Positions 47,209-54,657 of a stretch of 64,000 nt of DNA are shown here, one piece after another (the first letter of the stretch is position 1; the number at the start of each line of letters is the position of its first letter). A program made the position numbers and the translations under genes. Source of the DNA: Rhizobium sp. L1K21 (GTDB lineage: Bacteria > Pseudomonadota > Alphaproteobacteria > Rhizobiales > Rhizobiaceae); contig NZ_JAMXLE010000001.1 of assembly GCF_024055895.1 (NCBI RefSeq), positions 806,001 through 870,000 on the forward strand, given 5' to 3'. The notes beneath the pieces are model-generated. The model did no database searches, was not told the origin of the DNA, and saw nothing but the letters and a program-made list of their open reading frames with translations.

Positions 47209-48242
47209 GCCTCTCGCCGTTTGTGTTTTGTCAGTCCGGCGACAATGTCCTGAGCCGAAATCGTACCGATAATCTTGCCGTTATCGACAATGCCCACATC
47301 GCCCGGCTTATCGGCCATCGCGCCCAATATATCCTCCAGCGGCGTGTTAGACCTGGCCGTTGCCGAGACCGGGCCGTCAGAGGGACCAGGGCGCATGATA
47401 TCTGCTGCCGAAAGCATGGCGATCGGATTCATGTTCTGCACGAACTCGGCGACATACTGGTTGGCGGGGTTCTTGACGATTTCCTGAGGCGTGCCGCACT
47501 GAACAATGCGTCCGCCTTCCATGATCGCAATGCGATTTCCGATGCGGAAGGCTTCGTCGAGATCGTGGCTCACGAAGATGATGGTCTTTTTCAGTCTGCT
47601 CTGGAATTCGATCAACTCGTCCTGAAGCCTGGTTCGGATCAGCGGGTCGAGAGCCGAAAAAGGCTCATCCATCAAGAGAATTGGCGCGCCGGTCGCAAAT
47701 GCGCGAGCAAGGCCCACGCGCTGCTGCATGCCGCCGGAAAGCTCGTTGACCTTGCGGTCTTTCCATTGCGAAAGATTGACGAGTTCAAGCTGTTCGGCGA
47801 CCTGCTTTTCACGTTCTTTTTCAGAAACGCCGGCCAGTTCCAGACCGAAGCCGACATTGTCGGCCACGGTTCGCCAGGGCAGGAGGCCGAATTGCTGAAA
47901 CACCATCGACACGGTGTGCATGCGAAGGTTGCGCAAGGCCTTTGCGCCTGATGTGTAGGGATTGACCGGGCCGTCTTTGGTTTGCACCTCCACGCTGCCT
48001 CTAACCACAGGTGCAAGTCCGTTGACGGCGCGCAGCAGGGTCGACTTGCCAGAGCCGGAAAGGCCCATGAGCACGACGATTTCGCCTTCCTCAATTGTCA
48101 GGTCCGCGTCGGCGACGCCCAGAACCAAGCCGGTCTCGGCGCTGATCTCATCGCGGTTTTTCCCCTCGTCGGCCAATGCAAGGGCGCGCTCCGGACGGTC
48201 GCCGAAGACGATGCTGACATTCTTAAAAACGACCGCGGTCAT
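47205..48242 (-). CDS. choV: Choline/glycine betaine ABC transporter ATP-binding protein
   Basis: This 345-residue ATPase has Walker A GLSGSGKSTLLRAVNG, the signature NELSGGMQQRVGLARAFA, Walker B PILLMDEPFSALDPLIRTRLQ and the switch histidine in IIFVSHDLDEAFRIGNRIAIMEGG. The C-terminal extension (MLSAADIMRPGPSDGPVSATARS...GIVDNGKIIGTISAQDIVAGL) is a CBS-type regulatory region as in ProV/OpuA. It overlaps choW upstream and the HugZ-like gene downstream by 4 bases each. It powers uptake of choline or betaine bound by ChoX. Confidence 0.92.
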   Translation of the reverse strand: MTAVVFKNVSIVFGDRPERALALADEGKNRDEISAETGLVLGVADADLTIEEGEIVVLMGLSGSGKSTLLRAVNGLAPVVRGSVEVQTKDGPVNPYTSGAKALRNLRMHTVSMVFQQFGLLPWRTVADNVGFGLELAGVSEKEREKQVAEQLELVNLSQWKDRKVNELSGGMQQRVGLARAFATGAPILLMDEPFSALDPLIRTRLQDELIEFQSRLKKTIIFVSHDLDEAFRIGNRIAIMEGGRIVQCGTPQEIVKNPANQYVAEFVQNMNPIAMLSAADIMRPGPSDGPVSATARSNTPLEDILGAMADKPGDVGIVDNGKIIGTISAQDIVAGLTKHKRREA

Positions 48243-49120
48243 GCACCTTCTCCTTCGCCGGAAACCTTGAAGAGGCGATCAAGAATGATGGCCAATATAA
48301 CAATGCACAGGCCTGCTTCGAAGCCTTTGGCAATGTTGACGGTGTTGAGAGCGCGGACAACGGGAACGCCAAGTCCGTTGGCTCCCACGAGGGCCGCGAT
48401 GACGACCATGGAGAGCGAGAGCATGATGGTTTGGGTGAGGCCAGCCATGATTTGAGGCAGGGCAAAGGGAAGTTCCACTTTGCGCAGCACCTGCGATGGA
48501 GTTGCGCCAAACGCCTCGGCCGCCTCGACCAAGGAGCCTGGCGTGGATATGATGCCAAGCCGCGTGAGCCGCACCGGCGCGGGGATGGCGAAGATAACGG
48601 TCGCGATCAGACCGGGGACCATGCCGAGACCAAAGAGAATCAAAGCCGGGATGAGATAAACGAAGGTCGGGATCGTCTGCATGAGATCCAGTATGGGCCG
48701 GAGGATTGCGTAAACCCAGGGCCGGCGCGCAGCAGCAATGCCCAGCGGCACACCGATCAACATGCACACGGCAGTTGCGGCCAAAACCAGCGCCAGAGTG
48801 TCCGTCGTTTCTTCCCAGTATCCCTGATTGACGATCAGCAGGAGACCAAGCGCCGTCAGAACGACAACAGAAACGGAGCGTCGCATGAACCAGGCGAGTG
48901 CCGAAATCAGAACGATGACAAACAGAGCGTAATATATTTCTCCATTCGCGCTTCGGGTGACGAATTCGGGACCTTGGAGAACAAGAAGAAGCGCATCGAT
49001 AACGACGCGTAAGAACGACGAAAGCGCATCAAAAAACCAGCCCGCGCTGTCTGTGAGCCAGTCTACGGCCCATTGAGCCCACTTGCCGATCGGCACCTTG
49101 TTGTCGGTCAGAAAATCCAC
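48239..49120 (-). CDS. choW: Choline/glycine betaine ABC transporter permease
   Basis: This 293-residue inner-membrane protein starts at GTG 49120 behind AGGGG. It has about six helices and the binding-protein-dependent transport EAA-type loop in SLVEAAEAFGATPSQVLRKVELPFALPQIMAGLTQTIMLSLSMVVIAALVGA, where GATPxQxLxKVxLPxALP is the ProW/ChoW signature. Residues 95-290 form the transmembrane domain. It lies between choX (hairpin in the 80-base gap) and choV (ATGA overlap). Confidence 0.92.
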   Translation of the reverse strand: MDFLTDNKVPIGKWAQWAVDWLTDSAGWFFDALSSFLRVVIDALLLVLQGPEFVTRSANGEIYYALFVIVLISALAWFMRRSVSVVVLTALGLLLIVNQGYWEETTDTLALVLAATAVCMLIGVPLGIAAARRPWVYAILRPILDLMQTIPTFVYLIPALILFGLGMVPGLIATVIFAIPAPVRLTRLGIISTPGSLVEAAEAFGATPSQVLRKVELPFALPQIMAGLTQTIMLSLSMVVIAALVGANGLGVPVVRALNTVNIAKGFEAGLCIVILAIILDRLFKVSGEGEGA

Positions 49121-49162
49121 CTTTGTCGCCCCTGAGAGAAATTGTTTTTTGCGCAATGAGGA

Positions 49163-49184
49163 AGGGCGGGATTAATCCCGCCCT
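49163..49184 (-). terminator. Perfect 22-base palindrome between choX and choW
   Basis: The sequence reads AGGGCGGGATT and its exact reverse complement with no loop, 16 bases after the choX stop. No U-run follows in the transcript direction (TCCTCATTG). As an mRNA hairpin it probably protects choX or limits read-through into choWV. Confidence 0.6.
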
Positions 49185-49200
49185 CTTGTGTTTGGCCTGA

Positions 49201-50142
49201 TCAGCTGCCAAGCGCCGACTTGACGGCTTCTGCTGCATTTCCACCGTCTTTGGTCGTAACACCCTCCAGCCATGAGGCGTAGGCATCGGGATGGGCCTTG
49301 AGCCATTCGGTGGCGGCCACCTTGGCATCCTCGCCGTCATCGAGAATTTTGCCCATGATGACGTTTTCCATGTCCAGGGTGAATTTCAGGTTCTTGAGGA
49401 ATTGCCCGACATTGGGGCATTCTTCGAGATAGCCTTGACGAACATTGGTGTGCACTGTCGCCGCGCCAAAACCGCTGTCGCCCATTCCGTCCAGATAGGC
49501 GATATCCATAGCCCCCATGATGGGGTGGGGTGTCCAGCCGAGGAAGGCCACCCATTCGCCGTTTTTCATAACCTTTTGTGCCTGAGAGATCATGCCGGCT
49601 TCCGAAGATTCCACCAGTTCGAAATTCGCCAGCGAACCATCCTTGATCCAGTCGAGAATGATACGGTTGCCGTCGTTTCCGGGCTCAATCCCGTAGATCT
49701 TTCCATCAAACTTGTCGGCATTCGCTTCGAGGTCTGAAAGCGACTTGACGCCAGCATCGAAAGCATCCTGCGACACGACAATGCCGTAGCCTGCGCCAGT
49801 GAGGTTTTCGGTGATGGATTCAACGGACTTGTCGTCGAGGAAAGGCTGAACGTCAGCGGCCATGGAAGGCATCCAGTTGCCGAGGAAGACGTCGATGTCC
49901 TTGTTCTTCAGGGACGTGTAGGTTACCGGCACAGAGAGCAACTCGGTTTTTGTTTCGTAGCCGAGAGCTTCAAGAACGACTGATGTTGCTGCCGTTGTTG
50001 CCGTGATATCGGTCCAGCCGACATCGGAGAAGCGAACGGTGCCACAGCTTTCCGGCTCTGCTGCATTGGCAGAGGCAATGCTCAGCACAAGGACGGAAGC
50101 GGCGGCTGCCAGAGCGGATTTTCCAGCGAATTTCATGAACAT
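49201..50142 (-). CDS. choX: Choline-binding periplasmic protein
   Basis: This 313-residue binding protein opens with a signal peptide (KFAGKSALAAAASVLVLSIASANAAE). The mature part has the OpuAC/ChoX fold: CGTVRFSDVGWTDITATTAATSVVLEALGYETKTELLSVPVTYTSL, DVFLGNWMPSM, and AFLGWTPHPI, whose Trp/Tyr and Asp residues form the aromatic cage for a quaternary amine. GGGAG lies before ATG 50142. It is the first gene of choXWV. Choline is the likely main ligand by similarity to rhizobial ChoX; betaine is an alternative. Confidence 0.92.
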   Translation of the reverse strand: MFMKFAGKSALAAAASVLVLSIASANAAEPESCGTVRFSDVGWTDITATTAATSVVLEALGYETKTELLSVPVTYTSLKNKDIDVFLGNWMPSMAADVQPFLDDKSVESITENLTGAGYGIVVSQDAFDAGVKSLSDLEANADKFDGKIYGIEPGNDGNRIILDWIKDGSLANFELVESSEAGMISQAQKVMKNGEWVAFLGWTPHPIMGAMDIAYLDGMGDSGFGAATVHTNVRQGYLEECPNVGQFLKNLKFTLDMENVIMGKILDDGEDAKVAATEWLKAHPDAYASWLEGVTTKDGGNAAEAVKSALGS

Positions 50143-50346
50143 TTGATTGTTCTCCCTCTTTGAAGTTGGCTTAACGAAACATCAATGCCCGGTAATATCA
50201 AGGGCTTTTTGGCAACTGTTAAGGTGCATTTCGCAAATGATGCAGTTTCTGTCGCATTGAGGTTGTCGATGCAAATTGCTGTGGTTTTTCGAGGTGCGCG
50301 CTTGGCTTTTCGCACGGATGGCCGCATGGAAAAGGGGAGGTGAACC

Positions 50347-50928
50347 ATGGCCAAACTCTACTTTTCCTATGCCGCAATGAACGCCGGCAAGTCAACAAAC
50401 CTGCTGCAGGCGTCCTATAACTATCGGGAACGGGGCATGCGGACGGTGATTCTCATTGCTGCCATCGACGAAAGGGCGGGCAAGGGAACGGTTTCCTCGC
50501 GTATCGGCCTTTCATCCGACGCGATTGCTTTTGACAACGGCGACGATCTTTTTTCGATGATCGCGCGCATGCATGCTGAGGGTGAAATTGCCTGTGTCTT
50601 TGTGGATGAAGCGCAGTTTCTCACTGCTGAACAAGTCTGGCAGTTGGCACGCGTTGCAGACCGGTTGAAAATTCCCGTCATGGCCTATGGTCTCAGAACC
50701 GATTTTCAGGGCAAGCTTTTCCCGGGCTCACGGGAGTTGTTGGCGATTGCCGACGAGTTGCGTGAGGTGCGCACGATCTGCCACTGCGGGCGCAAAGCGA
50801 CAATGGTCGCCAGGCTTGATGAAAATGGAAATGTCATCAAGGAAGGCGCGCAGATCGATATCGGTGGAAACGAAAAATATGTGTCGTTTTGTCGCCGCCA
50901 CTGGGAAGACAAAATGCGCTGCGATTGA
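50347..50928 (+). CDS. tdk: Thymidine kinase
   Basis: This 193-residue type II thymidine kinase phosphorylates thymidine in pyrimidine salvage. The P-loop is [17 protein letters not shown], the Walker B/DEAQ is [10 protein letters not shown], the lasso has [22 protein letters not shown], and the zinc site is ICHCGRKAT...FCRRHW. It is cytosolic and usually tetrameric. GGGGAGGTGAACC precedes the ATG. It is divergent from choX and followed by cytochrome c. Confidence 0.95.
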   Translation: MAKLYFSYAAMNAGKSTNLLQASYNYRERGMRTVILIAAIDERAGKGTVSSRIGLSSDAIAFDNGDDLFSMIARMHAEGEIACVFVDEAQFLTAEQVWQLARVADRLKIPVMAYGLRTDFQGKLFPGSRELLAIADELREVRTICHCGRKATMVARLDENGNVIKEGAQIDIGGNEKYVSFCRRHWEDKMRCD

Positions 50929-51056
50929 TTTCCGTCAAGGCGCAGTTGCAATTCGAGCTTTAGTAGCAACGGTATGATAGCAGTTTTGTGATACAGGCTG
51001 CTTATGCCAATGATTGTGCCTTGGCAATCATGATTGAAACCTGGAAAGGGGAATTG

Positions 51057-51452
51057 ATGCTGAAGAAAATTCTTATCACGTTTGGCTGTCTCGCGCTGTC
51101 TGCCGGCGTATCTCAAGCCGCTGGCGATGCTGCAGCAGGCGAGAAGGTGGCGAAGAAATGTGTTGCCTGTCATACGTTCGAGCAGGATGGCAAGAACAAG
51201 GTTGGCCCCAATCTGTTCGGCGTTGTCGGACGCACTGTTGGTGCCGTGGATGGCTACAAGTATGACGAGTCTTACACAAAGCTCGGCGAACAGGGCGCTG
51301 TCTGGAGCGAAGAAGAACTTGCTGCATATCTGAAGGACCCGAAGGCCTATATCAAGGACAAGGTCGAGGGCGGCAAGACAAAGATGACCTTCAAGCTGAC
51401 AAAGGACGAGGACGTTCAAAACGTGATCGCCTATCTGGCGACGTTGAAATAA
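51057..51452 (+). CDS. Small soluble c-type cytochrome
   Basis: This 131-residue protein has a signal peptide (KKILITFGCLALSAGVSQAA), a single heme site CVACH, VGPNLFGVVGRTVG, and a methionine ligand in KTKMTFKL. It is a class I cytochrome c of the cytochrome c2/c550 group, an electron carrier in the periplasm. AAAGGGG precedes ATG 51057. It is monocistronic and ends in a clear bidirectional terminator. Confidence 0.93.
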   Translation: MLKKILITFGCLALSAGVSQAAGDAAAGEKVAKKCVACHTFEQDGKNKVGPNLFGVVGRTVGAVDGYKYDESYTKLGEQGAVWSEEELAAYLKDPKAYIKDKVEGGKTKMTFKLTKDEDVQNVIAYLATLK

Positions 51453-51476
51453 GCCAGCCGAATTCCAAGGTAAAGA

Positions 51477-51508
51477 AAGCCGCCCAGGACATTCCGGGCG
51501 GCTTTTTC
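51477..51508. terminator. Bidirectional terminator between cytochrome c and DUF2333 genes
   Basis: AAGCCGCCC and GGGCGGCTT form a 9-bp stem followed by TTTTTC on plus; the A-rich left flank gives TTTCTTTA on minus. It separates convergent genes. Confidence 0.88.
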
Positions 51509-51526
51509 ATTTGTATGGTGGATGCT

Positions 51527-52642
51527 CTACCGGTCGAGCACGTCGCGGATTTCAGTGATGTTGGCGCGCACGCGCAGAATGTAAAAGCCCATTGTGGCGA
51601 GGTGGGTCGGCATGATCCAGCCGTCTTCACTGCCGTTGGAGATAATGGCGGGCTGAATTCTCAAGGCAGACTGAAACTGCTTGTCCAGGCGATCCCAAAG
51701 AGAGCCGACATTGCGTTCACGCACGACATTGGAGAAGTCGGAACGGGCAGCCTCGAGAATGCCGTAATAGGCGTAAAGCTGGCCGTAGGCGAACCAGAAG
51801 CGGTCATCAGCGCGTGTGTCGAACCAGCCGGAGCTGTAGTTTTCGGACCGTTCGCGCAGAATGTCGGAGGTCGAGCCCAGGTCGTTGGCAATGCGATCAA
51901 GGAAGCTCATCAGGTTATCGGCGCGACCATCAAATACGGCATCGCAATTTTCAAGCGATGAATTGAACTTGCGCAGATCCTTCATGGCCGAGCGGTAGAA
52001 GCTCGGTGAGGGGGTCTTGGGTCCGAAGGGGCTCAAACCAAAATACCAGGTATATTCATCGAACTGCAGATTGCCGCGGGCGTTCTGAAGGTCGCTGTTG
52101 ACCGCCGATGTGCCGCGCACACGGCCGAGCGTATCCACCAGTTCGACAGCTGTGCGGCGAAGCGCCTGGTTGATGCCGCGCTGGAAGCTTGCCTTGTTGT
52201 CGAGGAAGGGCGTGTCGTCCCAGTCGAGACCGAAGAGCCCCATCTTGTAGGCAATCATGGAGGAGATCCAGGCGTTCTGATTGACGTTGAAATCGATAAG
52301 ATCCGCCGTTACTGCCACGATGCCTGAATTTTCACACTTCCTGCCGGAAGCGTCGCCTGTCAGCTGCTCCCCGGCAGAAGCTGTACGTTTTGAAAATTCA
52401 TATTTATCGGGATAGGCGGCGTTGAAGTTCGTCCAGCTTTCCGCCTGCACGATAAAGTAGCCGTACAGTAGCGCGAGGCCGATCAGCACCAGCGCAATGG
52501 GTCCCTTGATCACCCAATGGCGACCGCGAAACCAGCGGGTGATGGCAACAAAGGGCCAGGCAAGCCAGCTTATGAAGATGCCGAAGGCACGGCCGATGCG
52601 CAGAAACATCCCTTCGAAAAACATGATGATGGGATCAAGCAT
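51527..52642 (-). CDS. DUF2333 family membrane-anchored protein
   Basis: This 371-residue protein has one strong membrane helix near residues 45-65 (GPIALVLIGLALLYGYFIVQ) after an amphipathic aromatic N-terminus. The large C-terminal part looks periplasmic (SWTNFNAAYPDKYEF, CENSGIVAVTADLIDFNVNQNAWISSMIAYKMGLFGLDWDDTPFLDNKASFQRG, ENYSSGWFDTRADDRFWFAYGQLYAYYGILEAARSDF). The family is conserved in proteobacteria without known function. GGAGG precedes ATG 52642, which overlaps the DUF6638-like gene by 8 bases. It is the last gene of the AAA ATPase operon and the only one with a membrane anchor. Confidence 0.8.
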   Translation of the reverse strand: MLDPIIMFFEGMFLRIGRAFGIFISWLAWPFVAITRWFRGRHWVIKGPIALVLIGLALLYGYFIVQAESWTNFNAAYPDKYEFSKRTASAGEQLTGDASGRKCENSGIVAVTADLIDFNVNQNAWISSMIAYKMGLFGLDWDDTPFLDNKASFQRGINQALRRTAVELVDTLGRVRGTSAVNSDLQNARGNLQFDEYTWYFGLSPFGPKTPSPSFYRSAMKDLRKFNSSLENCDAVFDGRADNLMSFLDRIANDLGSTSDILRERSENYSSGWFDTRADDRFWFAYGQLYAYYGILEAARSDFSNVVRERNVGSLWDRLDKQFQSALRIQPAIISNGSEDGWIMPTHLATMGFYILRVRANITEIRDVLDR

Positions 52643-53933
52643 GGGTAGGGCCTCCAATACCGTATAGCCGCTGGCGGAATGTTTTCTTGTCTTTCAGATA
52701 TGTGTCTGCGAGCGTGCTGACAACATGTTCCCTGAACATTTCGCCGAAGTGCTCATAGCTATCGTAGAAGCCCTGCTTGTCAAACACAAAGCGTGATACA
52801 TAGTCGCGCGGTGTCAGCTGCGCAATCAGGCGACCGACAAGCCAGAAATCGGGATGATCGGGCTTTGCGCGCACGGCGAGAAAACGCCATTTGTGTGGAA
52901 TGTCGTTGATATTGGCCTGACCGGTCTGCGCGAGTTTGCGGCTAAGATCCTGAAGGAACGGGTAGGAGCCTTCCTCCGCGACCAATCCGACGTGGCGCGA
53001 GAGCCATGTCTGGCGCCAGATCGGATCGCTGGCCTTGAAGTCTGCGTCGGCCACGGTCTCGCGGATCAGCCCTTCCAGCGTCATGTTGGCACGGTGCTGC
53101 AAAAGGCCGGTGGCTGCCGCCCAGGAGCCGCGCGGCAGTTCTATGCGGCCCGAACGCATGAGGAATTCAAAGACGCGCTTATGATCGTCGATGGGGATAT
53201 AGCTCACCTGCCACGGGCGCGAGCGCCGGAAGCCGGGCGCATCCTTGTCGCAGATCACGGTCGCGTCGCGGCCTTCGTGGAAAATGTAAACGCCACCGAA
53301 GTGGTTGGCCCAGTAGCTTTCGTGACGGAAGACGAGCTGGTCGGGGACCAGCTTGTTTTCGCGTATGTCGCCGGTCTTTTTGGCCAGCTCCACCATGCGG
53401 TTCAGCATGGCATCGTCGCGCCATGCATCCGGTTCGGCCTTCAGCCGATCGACGAGACCCCGCAACTCCGCGGCCCGGCTCAAAATGTCTTCTGCAGAGA
53501 GGACACGAAAAGAGACTTCATTGATCTTGAGTAGGTCTTCAAGTGTATCGACCTTGGCGACGCTATCCTCGATCTCGCCATAGAGCGCATCGCGGATGGT
53601 GACTGCGGAAATCGCTCGCGCATTGGCCTCGTAAAATTCGTGCATCAGGCCGGCGGTGTTGGAAAAACTCGTATGCACCACCGGCAGGTTCTCCTGATCC
53701 GGGGTCATGATGATGAAACGGCGGTTCACCTTGAGCGGGTCAAGATAGTCCTTGTCGTTGAGCTCGGACGCCACTTGCGGCGAAAAGCCGGTCATGTCGA
53801 TTTCGAATTCGCTGAGCCTGGTTTCCGGCAGGCCAAAGCCTTTCATCGCCTTGTTATAACGCTCGACAAGATGCGGCTCGGAAATGGTGAGCAGGCGTCC
53901 ATAAATCAGTTCGGCTTCCAGGAGGCGCTGCAT
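52635..53933 (-). CDS. DUF6638-like conserved protein of the AAA operon
   Basis: This 432-residue soluble protein has no membrane segment or signal peptide. A helical N-terminal region (MQRLLEAELIYGRLLTISEPHLVERYNKAMKGF) is followed by a mixed alpha/beta body with FRHESYWANHFGGVYIFHEGRDATVICDKD, PWQVSYIPIDDHKRVFEFLMRSGRIELPRGSW and IPHKWRFLAVRAKPDHPDFWLVGRLIAQLTPRDYVSRFVFDKQGFY. I associate it with DUF6638 by size and gene order; confidence in the family name is moderate. ATG 53933 lies one base after the antitoxin stop, and its AAGAG ribosome-binding site is inside the antitoxin gene. It overlaps the DUF2333 gene. Confidence 0.72.
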   Translation of the reverse strand: MQRLLEAELIYGRLLTISEPHLVERYNKAMKGFGLPETRLSEFEIDMTGFSPQVASELNDKDYLDPLKVNRRFIIMTPDQENLPVVHTSFSNTAGLMHEFYEANARAISAVTIRDALYGEIEDSVAKVDTLEDLLKINEVSFRVLSAEDILSRAAELRGLVDRLKAEPDAWRDDAMLNRMVELAKKTGDIRENKLVPDQLVFRHESYWANHFGGVYIFHEGRDATVICDKDAPGFRRSRPWQVSYIPIDDHKRVFEFLMRSGRIELPRGSWAAATGLLQHRANMTLEGLIRETVADADFKASDPIWRQTWLSRHVGLVAEEGSYPFLQDLSRKLAQTGQANINDIPHKWRFLAVRAKPDHPDFWLVGRLIAQLTPRDYVSRFVFDKQGFYDSYEHFGEMFREHVVSTLADTYLKDKKTFRQRLYGIGGPTHA

Positions 53934-53934
53934 G

Positions 53935-54342
53935 CTACTCTTCACTCGGTCCTTTTTCTTCGCGATTCCAGTACAGGTCGTCGAGGTCGAGTTTCAAGAC
54001 ATCCGCGATCGATTTCAACGCGGCAATGCTGCCGTCTTTCTTGCCGGTTTCGATTTCTGAGAGATATGCGGGGCTCAGTCCTGCCTTCGCCGCCAGTTCC
54101 TTTGCCGTCAGCCCGCGAAAGTCGCGCCACACGCGCACAGGGCTCTCGCCATCAATCATGCGGCTGACGTATTCGGCGGGGACAAGTTCCTCTTCACCTG
54201 CCGCAACGCGCGCCTCATGGCGGCGGATTGCTTCCATGTCCTCCAGATCTTCGATCCGCTCAATCAAGGCGTCATATTGTGCTCTGGTCAAAACGATCAA
54301 TTCCTCGCCACCTGGCGAGACGAAAGAAACTGCCTTATTCAT
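53935..54342 (-). CDS. Xre-family antitoxin
   Basis: This 135-residue protein has a Phd-like N-terminal segment (VSFVSPGGEELIVLTRAQYDALIERIEDLEDMEAIRRHEARVAAGEE) and a C-terminal Xre helix-turn-helix (LTAKELAAKAGLSPAYLSEIETGKKDGSIAALKSIADVLKLDLDDLY, residues about 80-125). The ATG at 54342 overlaps the toxin stop as ATGA. It should bind and neutralise the RelE-like toxin and, via the HTH, repress the pair at the 19-bp palindrome upstream. It ends one base before the next operon gene, so read-through could couple it to the host operon. Confidence 0.88.
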   Translation of the reverse strand: MNKAVSFVSPGGEELIVLTRAQYDALIERIEDLEDMEAIRRHEARVAAGEEELVPAEYVSRMIDGESPVRVWRDFRGLTAKELAAKAGLSPAYLSEIETGKKDGSIAALKSIADVLKLDLDDLYWNREEKGPSEE

Positions 54343-54605
54343 AGGTCTATTCCCTTATAAACGTCGCCGCGGGGCGCAACCCGGACAACATCGACCACAG
54401 TGCCGTCTTCCTTGAAAATCACCCGCCAGTCACCGATACGCAGCCTGTAATAATATCCGCCCTGAAGCTTCTTGATATTGTTGGCAAGCGATGCCGGGTC
54501 ATTGGCGTATTGTGCCATTTTCGATCTGATGCGTTTTGCGTCATTGGCTGGCATCCTGCTCAGGTTTTTGCTGGCTTCCCGACTATATATAATAGTTTTC
54601 TGCAC
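54339..54605 (-). CDS. RelE/ParE-superfamily toxin
   Basis: This 88-residue basic protein matches the RelE fold: TIIYSREASKNLSRMPANDAKRIRSKMAQYANDPASLANNIKKLQGGYYYRLRIGDWRVIFKEDGTVVDVVRVAPRGDVYK. The YRLRIGDWRVIF strand and C-terminal basic residues are typical; family members cleave ribosome-bound mRNA or act on gyrase. GTG 54605 lies behind GGAG. The toxin-first order with an Xre antitoxin resembles HigBA-type modules. It lies inside an otherwise conserved operon. Confidence 0.88.
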   Translation of the reverse strand: MQKTIIYSREASKNLSRMPANDAKRIRSKMAQYANDPASLANNIKKLQGGYYYRLRIGDWRVIFKEDGTVVDVVRVAPRGDVYKGIDL

Positions 54606-54634
54606 TATAGCCGCTCCAGCAAGACTTTCAATAT

Positions 54635-54653
54635 AATTCGCTAAAAGCGAATT
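54635..54653. promoter_or_regulatory. 19-bp palindromic operator of the toxin-antitoxin pair
   Basis: AATTCGCTAAAAGCGAATT is a perfect inverted repeat (8-bp arms, AAA spacer) lying 29 bases before the toxin start and 4 bases after the AAA ATPase stop. A TATATT-like -10 element follows in the minus direction. The position fits autoregulation by the Xre antitoxin. Confidence 0.7.
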
Positions 54654-54657
54654 TCTG

